Below, piece by piece: positions 1 to 9,968 of a stretch of DNA of 64,000 nt. The notes under the pieces are model-generated. The model was not told the origin of the DNA, did not search any database, and saw nothing but the letters and a program-made list of their open reading frames with translations. The translations under genes and the position numbers were made by a program. Positions within the stretch are counted from its first letter, which is position 1. Each line of letters starts with the position of its first letter. The DNA is taken from the NCBI RefSeq assembly GCF_003797125.1, contig NZ_RKKE01000004.1:1-64000 (forward strand), given 5' to 3'. This DNA is from Shewanella frigidimarina. GTDB taxonomy: Bacteria > Pseudomonadota > Gammaproteobacteria > Enterobacterales > Shewanellaceae.

Positions 1-64
1 CAAGTAATCTGTGTGAACACTCACATGCATCTCTGCACTTTAGGTATTGAGTTAGTCGTATAGG
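1..64 (-). other. start of 16S-23S spacer
   Basis: These bases lie just downstream of the mature 16S 3' end on the minus strand, so they are the first part of the transcribed spacer of the rRNA operon. No tRNA is visible in the short piece present. The 23S and 5S genes would lie beyond the left edge. Confidence 0.8.
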
Positions 65-1606
<1,542 letters not shown>

Positions 1607-1817
1607 AAAGTTTTTTGAAACCAAAAGGTTTCGGCTCAATGAATTCTGATTTCATTAATTAGACTCGGAAGAATCTAAATAATGTTTGTACATATTACTA
1701 TGAACATTCATCGTTGCATTGAGTTTAAATTTTTTGATTGCCAACATTCCGAAGAACAGAAGACAATTTCGAATAACTCAATACCTGTGAATGTCCACAC
1801 AGATTTCTTGTTTAGAT

Positions 1818-1830
1818 TGTTAAAGAACGT
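1818..1830 (-). promoter_or_regulatory. boxA-like antitermination element in rRNA leader
   Basis: The minus strand reads TTCTTTAACAA, close to the rRNA leader boxA (TGCTCTTTAACA) that recruits Nus factors. It lies about 215 bp upstream of mature 16S and downstream of promoter P2, where such an element is expected. Confidence 0.6.
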
Positions 1831-1887
1831 TGATATCAATTTTTCAGACATCACCATAAGACGCTAGGTCGTTGGCTTGGGGTGCGT

Positions 1888-1915
1888 ATTCTACGCTTTC
1901 CCGTGTTGGCGTCAA
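1888..1915 (-). promoter_or_regulatory. rRNA operon promoter P2
   Basis: On the minus strand, TTGACG at 1910-1915 and TAGAAT at 1888-1893 are separated by 16 bp. It is the downstream member of a tandem pair feeding the 16S gene, about 280 bp before its 5' end. Confidence 0.75.
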
Positions 1916-2020
1916 GTGTTTTTTCAAACTTTCTTTTCGCCTTGAACTCAGTGTTTTGAAGCACTTAATCCAACCTGACTCGGTAACCGCTTACGCTGTC
2001 TGCCGTGTCAGTGGATGCGC

Positions 2021-2080
2021 ATTATAGGCACCATACGTTTTTACGCAAGGCCTTTTTAAAGGATTTTAGTAAAAAAGCAA
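2021..2080 (-). promoter_or_regulatory. rRNA operon promoter P1 with UP-element-like tract
   Basis: On the minus strand, TTGCGT at 2043-2048 and a perfect TATAAT at 2021-2026 are 16 bp apart, followed by a GC-rich discriminator (GCGCATCC) typical of stringently controlled rRNA P1 promoters. Upstream, to about 2080, the strand is A/T-rich with A- and T-tracts, resembling an UP element. Confidence 0.8.
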
Positions 2081-2349
2081 TCAACTGAATACTAATCAAA
2101 CAAGACGGTATTAAAAATACACAACCACGTTCGATTTTGCTTAATTAAACTCCAGTTAATATACAGAAGCGCATTAACGAATATAAAACTGGATAAGAAT
2201 TATAGTACATATTTACGATTTCAATAAAAAAGACGTGATTTAATGAATACATTGGTGAATAACAACGATTACCTCAGCTACCTATATAGTAGAGGAACTA
2301 ATTACGTAAACTCTATAGTTAGATGCTATTGAAGAAAATCACTCTATAG
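2081..2349. other. AT-rich gap between rRNA promoters and pssA
   Basis: No gene is recognised. The gap probably holds Fis-type upstream sequence of the rRNA promoter, but no site is clear enough to call. A 12-bp direct repeat, ACTCTATAGTTA, occurs at 2310-2321 and 2341-2352; the second copy overlaps the pssA stop codon. Confidence 0.5.
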
Positions 2350-3201
2350 TTAACTTTCTTTTTTCTCGTTGCTACGATCAGTACTATCAGTACTATCAGT
2401 ACTATTGATGTCATCGATGGTTGAGTGTTGTTGTGTCTCTGTTTTATTCAATTCATCACCAACGATGTGGGCCACTTTTAACTTCTTAATAGCTTTAATC
2501 GTGATAATAGGTCCAGATAGTGCATATATGTAGAAACCAAGACAAAGAATAATTGCTGGTTCTACAGAAATAATAACGAACACACCTACGAGCAATAACA
2601 TCACCACGAAATTTACTTTCCCTCGCCAATCGACTTCCTTAAAGGAGTGATAGCGAAAGTTACTGACCATGAGTAGTCCTGTTAAGGCAGTAATCAATGC
2701 AGCAAGGTAATTTATATTGGTAGGGTCAAGCTCATATTTAGAACCACTCCAAATACTTCCAGCGATTAAGGCTGCTGCAGCGGGACTAGCTAGACCTTGA
2801 AAATAACGTTTATCGGCAACACCAACTTGGGTATTGAAACGAGCTAATCTCAATGCCGCGCAAGCGCAATAAATAAAAGCAGCTAACCAACCTATTTTAC
2901 CTAAGTCTTGTAATGCCCAATTATAAGCGAGGATGGCTGGAGCCATGCCAAAAGAAACCATATCGGCCAAACTATCATATTCAGCGCCAAAATCACTTTG
3001 AGTATTGGTTAATCTTGCGACTCTGCCATCGAGTCCATCGCAAATCATAGCAATAAAGATAGCGATTGCCGCTGACTCGAAGTGACCGTTCATTGATGAA
3101 ATGACAGCATAAAAACCAGAGAACAGCCCTGCTGTAGTAAATAAGTTGGGTAATAAGTAAATACCTTTATTTTTTACTGGGTGATTAGGTGAATTTTGCA
3201 T
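2350..3201 (-). CDS. pssA: CDP-diacylglycerol-serine O-phosphatidyltransferase
   Basis: Membrane enzyme that makes phosphatidylserine from CDP-diacylglycerol and serine, the first step to phosphatidylethanolamine. The CDP-alcohol phosphotransferase signature DG-x2-AR-x8-G-x3-D-x3-D is complete from 'DGLDGRVAR' (about residue 55) through 'GAEYDSLAD', followed by several hydrophobic segments. This is the integral-membrane type II enzyme, not the peripheral E. coli-type PssA. At 283 aa it is somewhat longer than the core because of a hydrophilic C-terminal tail ending in Ser-Thr-Asp repeats and a Lys/Glu-rich end. No strong ribosome site precedes the ATG. It stands alone, divergent from the DUF4124 gene. 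Confidence 0.93.
   Translation of the reverse strand: MQNSPNHPVKNKGIYLLPNLFTTAGLFSGFYAVISSMNGHFESAAIAIFIAMICDGLDGRVARLTNTQSDFGAEYDSLADMVSFGMAPAILAYNWALQDLGKIGWLAAFIYCACAALRLARFNTQVGVADKRYFQGLASPAAAALIAGSIWSGSKYELDPTNINYLAALITALTGLLMVSNFRYHSFKEVDWRGKVNFVVMLLLVGVFVIISVEPAIILCLGFYIYALSGPIITIKAIKKLKVAHIVGDELNKTETQQHSTIDDINSTDSTDSTDRSNEKKES
2379..2405 (-). repeat. three 9-bp tandem repeats in the pssA 3' end
   Basis: The unit CAGTACTAT (plus strand) occurs three times without interruption and encodes Ser-Thr-Asp repeats in the PssA tail. The unit is a multiple of three, so copy number could change without breaking the frame. Confidence 0.9.
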
Positions 3202-3300
3202 ACACTTTACACATTATCGTTTTAGTTGTTGGATTTATACTCAAAGATAGCATATTTTGAAATATTCAAGCATGTCGTCAATTAGCTCTGGGATACTCAC

Positions 3301-3744
3301 ATGGGAATTATGCGTTTAGTTTTTGGCTTAGCCACTTTTGCATTTAGTGCATGCTTATATGCCGCGACGATTTACACTTGGGTGGATGATGCTGGGGTTG
3401 TGCATTACAGTCAGCAACAACCTTTAAATGTAGATGCTAGCAAGATTTATAGTGAAGATGTAGAACCCGCTAAAATTGGCACTTACACACCACAAAAAAA
3501 AACCGCTGTTAACGCGGAGTCTGAATTAGAAATGTCAGCAAAGATCATTAATGAAAAAGACAAACAACAAGCCAAAGACATCTGTGAAAGTGCTAAGCAC
3601 AGCCTTAGTGTGTTGAAGACTCACAGCAAATTAAATCAACAAGACAAAGCTACTGGTGAAACTTTCGCCATGACAGAAGAACAGAGGCAAGCTGCTATTG
3701 CTGAAAACACCGAGCGAGTCAGGTTATTTTGTCAAAGCAAGTAA
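3301..3744 (+). CDS. DUF4124 domain protein, exported
   Basis: A 147-aa protein with an N-terminal signal peptide (hydrophobic residues about 5-20, cleavage likely after 'LYA') followed by a DUF4124 motif, 'YTWVDDAGVVHYS', at about residues 25-37. The rest is charged and has a Cys near residue 94 and one near the C-terminus. DUF4124 proteins are small periplasmic or envelope proteins of unknown function. Either of two nearby ATG codons (3301 or 3310) could be the start; GGGA precedes both. It is followed by a hairpin terminator shared with the convergent clpB. Confidence 0.8.
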   Translation: MGIMRLVFGLATFAFSACLYAATIYTWVDDAGVVHYSQQQPLNVDASKIYSEDVEPAKIGTYTPQKKTAVNAESELEMSAKIINEKDKQQAKDICESAKHSLSVLKTHSKLNQQDKATGETFAMTEEQRQAAIAENTERVRLFCQSK

Positions 3745-3747
3745 TAA

Positions 3748-3775
3748 AAAAGGGAGCTAATGCTCCCTTTGTTCA
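3748..3775. terminator. terminator between DUF4124 gene and clpB
   Basis: AAAGGGAGC and GCTCCCTTT form a stem around a short TAAT loop, with A-rich and T-rich flanks, between two convergent genes. It could act in both directions. Confidence 0.75.
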
Positions 3776-3805
3776 AATAACTTCAGCTAATAATGCGGTA
3801 TAATA

Positions 3806-6379
3806 TTATTGATTGAAAGCTAGCTTGCCATCTTCTACTACAACTTTAATCATTTTACCTGGCAATAATTGGCCTCGAAGTAATTTTTGGGCTAAAGGAT
3901 TCTCCACTTCTTGTTGCAATGCTCGTTTTAAAGGCCTTGCACCATAAATAGGATCGAATCCAGCTTCGGCAATTAATGATAAAGCGGCATCAGACAACTC
4001 AATATCAAACTCTTTCTCAATAAGACGCTTGCGCAACAATTCAAATTGAATGCTGGCAATGTGTTTGATATTTTCTGCATCTAAGGGATGGAATACCACA
4101 GACTCATCAATTCGATTCAAAAACTCTGGACGGAAGCTTTGTGTCACAACATTCATGACCCCAGCTTTCATCTCTTCATAACTCGTATGACCAAAGCCCT
4201 CTTGGATAATATCTGATCCAAGGTTAGAGGTCATGATGATTACCGTGTTTTTAAAATCAACCGTTCTGCCTTGACCATCTGTTAAACGGCCATCATCTAA
4301 TACTTGCAACAACACGTTAAATACATCTGGATGTGCCTTCTCAACTTCGTCTAACAAAATCACTGAGTAAGGCTTACGGCGAACCGCTTCAGTTAAATAA
4401 CCACCTTCTTCATAACCCACATATCCTGGAGGGGCACCAACTAAACGCGACACGGTATGTTTTTCCATAAATTCAGACATATCAATGCGCACAAGAGCCG
4501 ATTCTGAATCAAATAAAAACTTAGCTAGCGATTTACATAATTCAGTTTTACCCACACCAGTAGGCCCGAGGAACAAGAACGAACCGATTGGACGTTGCGG
4601 ATCGGCAAGACCGGCGCGGCTACGGCGAATGGCATTAGATACTGCATCCACAGCCTCGTTTTGGCCAATTACACGTTCATGTAATGCGGTTTCCATATGC
4701 AATAGTTTTTCACGTTCGCCTTCGAGCATTTTTGAAACAGGTATCCCTGTCGCTTTCGATAGTACTTCTGCAATCTCGACATCAGTCACTTTATTACGTA
4801 ACAGTGTCATATCTTGCATTTCGGCTTGTGATGCTAAATCCAACTGTTTTTCAAGTTCAGGAATACGCCCATACTGTAATTCAGACATCCGCGTTAAGTC
4901 ACCAGCACGTCGAGCAACTTCTAAATCCATTCTCGCCTGTTCGAGATCAGCTTTAATATGTTGAGTACCTGCTAATGCTGCTTTCTCGGTATGCCAAATC
5001 TCATTCATTTCAGCCGCTTTACTTTCAAAATCTCTCAGTTCATGTTGTAAAAACTCAAGACGTTTACGACTGGCTTCGTCTGACTCTTTACTTAACGCTT
5101 GTTCTTCCAGCTTAAGCTGAATAGCACGGCGCTCTAATCGATCAAGCACTTCGGGCTTAGAATCAATCTGCATCCTGATACTCGATGCGGCTTCATCAAT
5201 TAAGTCGATAGCTTTGTCAGGCAGTTTACGGTCTGAAATATAACGATGCGACATGGTTGCAGCTGCAACAATAGCAGGATCAGTTATTTCAACATGATGA
5301 TGTAATTCGTAACGCTCTTTTAAACCACGTAAAATGGCAATGGTGTCTTCAACGCTCGGTTCATCAACAATTACTTTTTGAAAACGGCGTTCAAGTGCAG
5401 CATCTTTCTCAATATATTGACGATATTCATCAAGTGTTGTTGCGCCGACACAATGCAAATCACCACGTGCTAAAGCAGGCTTAAGCATATTACCAGCATC
5501 CATTGCGCCCTCGCCCTTACCTGCGCCGACCATGGTATGCAGCTCATCAATAAACAGAATGACCTGACCTTCTTCTTGTGATAGCTCATTTAATACTGCT
5601 TTTAAGCGTTCTTCGAACTCACCGCGATATTTGGCTCCCGCAATTAACGACCCCATGTCTAATGACAATACCCGTTTATTTTTAATCCCTTCAGGGACTT
5701 CACCATTAACAATTCGCTGAGCTAAACCTTCAACAATGGCGGTTTTACCGACACCAGGTTCACCAATTAATACCGGATTATTTTTAGTACGGCGTTGTAG
5801 CACTTGAATCGTGCGACGAATTTCCTCATCACGACCAATAACAGGGTCTAACTTACCTTGCTCTGCGCGCTCGGTTAAATCTACGGTAAATTTTTTCAAT
5901 GCTTGGCGTTGATCTTCAGCATTGGGATCATCAACTTTCTGCCCGCCACGCATGTCTTCAATGGGTTTTTCCATTAACTCTTTGCTTGCACCAGAATCTT
6001 TTAATGCTTTGGCAAGGGGGTCATTATTTTCCAATGCAGCCAAGACAAACAATTCAGATGAAATGTATTTGTCTTTGCGCTTTTGCGCTAACTTATCGCA
6101 TAGGTTTAGTAAACGAATTAACCCTTGTGATAACTGAACATCACCACCAGTACCTTCAACTTGTGGAAAACGCTCCAACTCTTGGCTAACCGCAGAGCGA
6201 AGCGCGCTAACACGAATGCCCGCTTGCGTAAGTAAAGAATGGATAGAACCAGAATCTTGATTTAACAGCGCCATCATTAAATGAATAGGTTCAATAAATT
6301 GATGATCGCGTCCCAATGCTAATGATTGGGCATCAGAAATGGCAATTTGAAACTTATTAGTCATACGATCGAGTCTCAT
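3806..6379 (-). CDS. clpB: ClpB disaggregase (Hsp100 chaperone)
   Basis: Cytoplasmic hexameric AAA+ chaperone that pulls apart protein aggregates together with DnaK. At 857 aa it matches E. coli ClpB in length and shows the Clp N-domain, two AAA+ modules with Walker A motifs GEPGVGKT (about residue 206) and GPTGVGKT (about 605), and the coiled-coil middle domain with 'ELQYG'. The start is set at the ATG giving '[10 protein letters not shown]', which has GGAGG just upstream (6384-6388); an upstream in-frame ATG lacks this and would add 8 unrelated residues. A sigma-32 promoter lies about 75-100 bp upstream. Its neighbours (rrn on one side, pgeF and rluD on the other) are as in E. coli. Confidence 0.98.
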   Translation of the reverse strand: MRLDRMTNKFQIAISDAQSLALGRDHQFIEPIHLMMALLNQDSGSIHSLLTQAGIRVSALRSAVSQELERFPQVEGTGGDVQLSQGLIRLLNLCDKLAQKRKDKYISSELFVLAALENNDPLAKALKDSGASKELMEKPIEDMRGGQKVDDPNAEDQRQALKKFTVDLTERAEQGKLDPVIGRDEEIRRTIQVLQRRTKNNPVLIGEPGVGKTAIVEGLAQRIVNGEVPEGIKNKRVLSLDMGSLIAGAKYRGEFEERLKAVLNELSQEEGQVILFIDELHTMVGAGKGEGAMDAGNMLKPALARGDLHCVGATTLDEYRQYIEKDAALERRFQKVIVDEPSVEDTIAILRGLKERYELHHHVEITDPAIVAAATMSHRYISDRKLPDKAIDLIDEAASSIRMQIDSKPEVLDRLERRAIQLKLEEQALSKESDEASRKRLEFLQHELRDFESKAAEMNEIWHTEKAALAGTQHIKADLEQARMDLEVARRAGDLTRMSELQYGRIPELEKQLDLASQAEMQDMTLLRNKVTDVEIAEVLSKATGIPVSKMLEGEREKLLHMETALHERVIGQNEAVDAVSNAIRRSRAGLADPQRPIGSFLFLGPTGVGKTELCKSLAKFLFDSESALVRIDMSEFMEKHTVSRLVGAPPGYVGYEEGGYLTEAVRRKPYSVILLDEVEKAHPDVFNVLLQVLDDGRLTDGQGRTVDFKNTVIIMTSNLGSDIIQEGFGHTSYEEMKAGVMNVVTQSFRPEFLNRIDESVVFHPLDAENIKHIASIQFELLRKRLIEKEFDIELSDAALSLIAEAGFDPIYGARPLKRALQQEVENPLAQKLLRGQLLPGKMIKVVVEDGKLAFNQ

Positions 6380-6450
6380 ACAACCTCCTAGGATCTGATA
6401 CATGTGGAATGGGAAATTAATTCAGAAATGAATAATTTGTTAACTTAAAG

Positions 6451-6476
6451 ATGGGGGCATTTAATGTAAACTCAAG
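6451..6476 (-). promoter_or_regulatory. sigma-32 heat-shock promoter of clpB
   Basis: On the minus strand, CCTTGAG (core CTTGAG at 6471-6476) is followed after 14 bp by CCCCAT (6451-6456), then CT. This closely matches the RpoH consensus CTTGAA-N13/14-CCCCATnT. Transcription would start about 65 bp upstream of the clpB ATG. Confidence 0.88.
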
Positions 6477-6543
6477 GTTAAAACTTAATCTGGATCAAAA
6501 AATTGTTGATTTTTTATACTTGAAAGTTGTTACCAATAATAAC

Positions 6544-7272
6544 TTAAGATTTTAGCCAAATGAGAGAAGCCATTCGTCCAGTTTGCTTGTCACGACGGTA
6601 AGAAAAGTAATCAGGTTCAGAAAAGGTACACACATCTGCGCTATAAGTTTGAGTAACGCCTGCTGTAGATAAACGCAACTTAGCTAAGCCGACTAAATCA
6701 GCTAAATATTTAGCATTATATTGGATAAAATGAGTTGCCGCTTGCGGATTTTTATTGATAAAAGCATCACGAACGTCAGGACCAACTTCAAATGCACAAG
6801 GACCAATTGCAGGACCTAAGTATGCGATTAATGTTGACGGTGGTGAATGAAACATCGCCAATGCTTGCTCGATGACGCCCTCACACAAACCGCGCCACCC
6901 GGCATGAACAGCGGCAACTTCGGTACCTTGTTGATTACATAATAATATTGGTAAGCAATCGGCCGTCATTACTACACATACATGGCCAAACTGATTACTG
7001 TAACAGCCATCAGCTAACGCTATAGCACTGCCTGGGATCAATGTTTGTACATCAACAACATTAGTACCATGAACTTGTTCAAGCCAAGTTGGCTCAGCCG
7101 GTAATGATAATTGCTGAGTTAATATTGCACGATTAGCGAATACATCTTGAGGCTTATCACCAACATGTAGCCCTAAATTCAAACTATCAAATGGGCTAAC
7201 GCTGACGCCACCAAAACGATTTGTCATCGCAATGGCAACGTTAGCTGGTATTGGCCAATCGTGCTCAAGCAT
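6544..7272 (-). CDS. pgeF: peptidoglycan editing factor PgeF (YfiH, multicopper-oxidase-like fold)
   Basis: A 242-aa cytoplasmic protein of the YfiH/LACC1 family. Family members act on purine nucleosides or correct misincorporated L-Ser in peptidoglycan precursors. The metal-site residues are visible in 'EQVHGTNV' (His), 'TADCLPILL' (Cys) and 'AAVHAGWRG' (His). Its ATG overlaps the rluD stop codon (TAATG), so the two genes are probably translationally coupled. The clpB heat-shock promoter lies downstream of this gene, so clpB has its own control. Length is normal for the family. Confidence 0.93.
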   Translation of the reverse strand: MLEHDWPIPANVAIAMTNRFGGVSVSPFDSLNLGLHVGDKPQDVFANRAILTQQLSLPAEPTWLEQVHGTNVVDVQTLIPGSAIALADGCYSNQFGHVCVVMTADCLPILLCNQQGTEVAAVHAGWRGLCEGVIEQALAMFHSPPSTLIAYLGPAIGPCAFEVGPDVRDAFINKNPQAATHFIQYNAKYLADLVGLAKLRLSTAGVTQTYSADVCTFSEPDYFSYRRDKQTGRMASLIWLKS

Positions 7273-8246
7273 TATAAATACACTATCGGATTAAGCTCAG
7301 TATCGACTCGTAGTGCTTTTGTAAGCTCAACCATGTCATCAGGGATCGGCGCATGCCAAGTCATGATTTCACATGTAAATGGATGAGCAAGCTCTAAACG
7401 CACTGCGTGTAAAGCTTGGCGCTTAAAGTTTTTGAGTAATTCAAAAAACTCTGGGCTAGCAGATTTAGGCGGACGAGGACGACCACCATAAACCGGATCG
7501 CCAACCAACTCATGGCCAATGTGTGCCATATGAACACGAATTTGGTGAGTACGACCAGATTCCAGACGCAAACGTAAACGCGTGTGAGCTCGGAACTTTT
7601 CAGACACTCGATAATGAGTCACCGATGGACGACCACCATGGATAACGGCCATTTGAGTACGTCTAGTTGCGTGACGTTCAATAGGTTCATCAACCGTGCC
7701 ACCAGCCGTCATAGTGCCTAATACAATCGCTTCATACTCACGAACAATATCACGCGCCTGTAATGCGGCAACCAAATGTGTTTGTGCCTCAACTGTTTTA
7801 GCGACAACCATTAGCCCTGTAGTGTCTTTATCTAAACGATGAACAATACCCGCTCTTGGTACATGTTCAATATCTGGACAATGATATAATAAAGCATTCA
7901 TCAATGTGCCGTCTGCGTTACCAGCACCAGGATGAACAACTAAACCAGCTTGCTTGTTAATGACAAGAATATGGTCGTCTTCATAAACAATATTTAAGTC
8001 GATATTTTGCGCTTTAGCACTCACTTCTTCTTCAAGTGTTGCCGTAACTTCTACCAACTGAGACTCGAAAACCTTTTCCCGTGGCTTGTCGACTGTGATA
8101 CCGTCAATAGTAATTGCACCAGATAGGATCCATTCCTTGATGCGTGTGCGCGAGTAGTCAGGGAACAAACCAGCTAATGCTTGGTCTAATCTCAGACCGG
8201 TTTGTATTGCTGTTATCTCGCTTTTTAGATTAATCTCTTGTGTCAT
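7272..8246 (-). CDS. rluD: 23S rRNA pseudouridine(1911/1915/1917) synthase
   Basis: Isomerises three uridines in helix 69 of 23S rRNA, needed for normal 50S assembly. The 324-aa protein has an N-terminal S4 RNA-binding domain (about residues 16-75) and the RluA-type catalytic domain with 'HRLDKDTTGL'; the catalytic Asp is residue 139, the same number as in E. coli RluD. It is the first gene of a pair with pgeF and is divergent from bamD. The arrangement bamD, rluD, pgeF, clpB is that of E. coli. Confidence 0.96.
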   Translation of the reverse strand: MTQEINLKSEITAIQTGLRLDQALAGLFPDYSRTRIKEWILSGAITIDGITVDKPREKVFESQLVEVTATLEEEVSAKAQNIDLNIVYEDDHILVINKQAGLVVHPGAGNADGTLMNALLYHCPDIEHVPRAGIVHRLDKDTTGLMVVAKTVEAQTHLVAALQARDIVREYEAIVLGTMTAGGTVDEPIERHATRRTQMAVIHGGRPSVTHYRVSEKFRAHTRLRLRLESGRTHQIRVHMAHIGHELVGDPVYGGRPRPPKSASPEFFELLKNFKRQALHAVRLELAHPFTCEIMTWHAPIPDDMVELTKALRVDTELNPIVYL

Positions 8247-8369
8247 AGGAACCGTACCCCAGTTTAGGGGTCCAAAGTGAATGTGCTATCTGTTACAATC
8301 GGATGTTTTCTATTTTACCGTGAAATGGAAAAATTCTTAACAACAACTTAAAAAGAATTGAATTCAAGT

Positions 8370-9131
8370 ATGTATAAAATTGCCAAAGGTGCCGCCCTAG
8401 TATTACTTTCACTGGCTATAACAGCCTGTAGTAGCAGTCCAGAAGACGATGATGTTGCCAGTAAAGCATCACCTGATGTCCTGTACTCTCAAGCAAGAAC
8501 GTCAATGGAATTAGGTAATTACTCTAAAGCCGTTCGTTCACTTGAAGCATTGGACTCTCGTTTTCCATTTGGTCCGCACAAAACTCAAGTTCAATTAGAC
8601 TTGATTTTTGCGTATTACAAAATGGATGATGCTGCCTCAGGACTTGCCAATATTGATCGCTTTTTACGCCTCAATCCAACGCATCCTAATATAGATTACG
8701 TCTATTATATGCGTGGTTTAACGAATATGCAGGCAGATAATTACTTATTTCACGATTTAATGAATATTGATCGTACCGATCGTGATCCTAAAAATGCTCA
8801 AGATGCATTTAAAGATTTTGATCGATTGATTAAATCGTATCCAAATAGCAAGTATTCTGCTGATGCACAACAACGCATGCAGTTCTTAAAGAACCGTTTG
8901 GCTAAATATTCAATTCAAGTTGCAGAATATTATATCAAAATGAATGCATGGAGTGCAGCTGCTGTTCGTGCTCAATCAGTTATGGAAAAGTTCCCTGGAA
9001 CACCATCAACTGAACGCGCGTTAGAAATTATGGTTAAAGCGTATGGCGAATTAGGCCAGGAAAAATTACAACAAAACGTTAAAACCGTAATGAAAGCAAA
9101 CTTTCCAACTAACGAAGTATTATCTAACTAG
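8370..9131 (+). CDS. bamD: outer-membrane assembly lipoprotein BamD
   Basis: Essential subunit of the BAM complex, which inserts beta-barrel proteins into the outer membrane. The 253-aa product begins with a lipoprotein signal ending in the lipobox 'ITAC' (Cys about residue 20) and continues as TPR repeats, with family motifs such as 'RFPFGPH' and 'YYMRGL'. The ATG at 8370 is preferred; an in-frame TTG 12 bp upstream would only lengthen the signal peptide and has no better ribosome site. It is monocistronic: a strong terminator follows and rluD diverges upstream. Confidence 0.95.
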   Translation: MYKIAKGAALVLLSLAITACSSSPEDDDVASKASPDVLYSQARTSMELGNYSKAVRSLEALDSRFPFGPHKTQVQLDLIFAYYKMDDAASGLANIDRFLRLNPTHPNIDYVYYMRGLTNMQADNYLFHDLMNIDRTDRDPKNAQDAFKDFDRLIKSYPNSKYSADAQQRMQFLKNRLAKYSIQVAEYYIKMNAWSAAAVRAQSVMEKFPGTPSTERALEIMVKAYGELGQEKLQQNVKTVMKANFPTNEVLSN

Positions 9132-9173
9132 TCATCATTCAAACTCACGACTATTAATTAATGTTTCGCATTA

Positions 9174-9196
9174 AACGCTCCTCGGAGCGTTTTTTT
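9174..9196 (+). terminator. rho-independent terminator after bamD
   Basis: AACGCTCC and GGAGCGTT form a tight stem followed by a run of T residues. Confidence 0.9.
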
Positions 9197-9417
9197 ATAT
9201 CTGATTTTTCAATATTGAATAATTAAGTCGCCATTATTCAATATTTTTACTTGTTATGGTTATCACACAAGTAAAACGGCACCATAACACCATTTGCTGT
9301 AGCAACCATCATATGAATGAAGTATTTATGACAATATGATACTTAGGCTGAATTACATTCGATACGCCCAAAATACATCCAAACAAATCGATTTTTGATA
9401 TAAATATTAAAAACAGG
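9197..9417. other. intergenic stretch before the tRNA genes
   Basis: AT-rich, with no open reading frame that has a convincing ribosome site and no recognisable RNA or repeat. Confidence 0.5.
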
Positions 9418-9446
9418 TTGACTCAATGGGTCAAAATCCTTTAAAT
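9418..9446 (+). promoter_or_regulatory. promoter of the tRNA-Phe/tRNA-Leu unit
   Basis: TTGACT (9418-9423) and TTAAAT (9441-9446) are separated by 17 bp. They are followed by a GC-rich GCGTCCGTCGCC stretch, typical of stable-RNA promoters, just before tRNA-Phe. Confidence 0.7.
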
Positions 9447-9456
9447 TGCGTCCGTC

Positions 9457-9532
9457 GCCCGAATAGCTCAGTCGGTAGAGCAGAGGATTGAAAATCCTCG
9501 TGTCCCTGGTTCGATTCCGGGTTCGGGCACCA
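9457..9532 (+). tRNA. tRNA-Phe (GAA)
   Basis: 76 nt with the acceptor stem GCCCGAA/TTCGGGC, discriminator A and encoded CCA. The D-arm and the T-arm GGTTCGATTCC are present. The anticodon loop TTGAAAA carries the anticodon GAA. Confidence 0.97.
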
Positions 9533-9591
9533 TATTTACATTGGTGGCGACAGCGACTAATAGAATAAAGTTATTTCGCGATACATGTTTT

Positions 9592-9678
9592 GCAGGTGTG
9601 GTGGAATTGGTAGACACGTCAGCTTCAGGTGCTGATGCTCGTAAGGGCGTGGAGGTTCAAGTCCTCTCACCTGTACCA
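9592..9678 (+). tRNA. tRNA-Leu (CAG)
   Basis: 87 nt class II tRNA with a long variable arm. The anticodon stem CAGC/GCTG encloses a loop with anticodon CAG. The T-arm GGTTCAAGTCC and the encoded CCA are present. The first acceptor pair is G-U. It lies 59 bp after tRNA-Phe and is probably co-transcribed. Confidence 0.96.
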
Positions 9679-9699
9679 AATAACTTTATACGATTTAAC

Positions 9700-9732
9700 A
9701 AAAAGGCCTCGCATTGCGAGGCCTTTTTGTTT
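9700..9732 (+). terminator. terminator of the tRNA unit
   Basis: AAAAAGGCCTCGC and its inverse form a 13-bp stem around ATT, ending in T-rich sequence. Confidence 0.92.
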
Positions 9733-9820
9733 TTGTTACTTGTATCACTTTGAAGAGTGTTAAAGCCACATATTATTTAGCTGCTCAGATAACATATTAA
9801 CTGGATTGCTTTACTGTATC

Positions 9821-9845
9821 GTTAATGGTTAATGGTTAATGGTTA
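9821..9845. repeat. 7-bp tandem repeat GTTAATG
   Basis: Three copies of GTTAATG plus a partial fourth lie in the gap between the tRNA genes and the recJ 3' end. No function is apparent. Confidence 0.85.
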
Positions 9846-9968
9846 GGCAATAAAATCAGTTGGATGTTAACGCTACAATATCGCTATCTCGTTATGCTCC
9901 ATCAAACAGTTGGTTCACTGACGAGTCCGTCAACTCGCCAGAAAACCTGCGACAACATAAAACAGTGA

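Noticed and set aside
1682..1867. 61-codon open reading frame upstream of 16S
   Set aside because: It lies in the rRNA leader, opposite to transcription, and has no ribosome site.
4485..6189. Plus-strand frames opposite clpB
   Set aside because: They are antisense shadows of a highly conserved protein gene; no independent start signals.
9457..9678. tRNA-Phe/tRNA-Leu as an integration site of a genomic island
   Set aside because: No integrase, no duplicated tRNA 3' end, and flanking genes are core.
9541..9753. 70-codon open reading frame
   Set aside because: It spans tRNA-Leu and its terminator.
9821..9845. GTTAATG tandem repeats as a possible CRISPR or replication iteron array
   Set aside because: Only three to four 7-bp copies, without spacers, and no cas or rep gene nearby.
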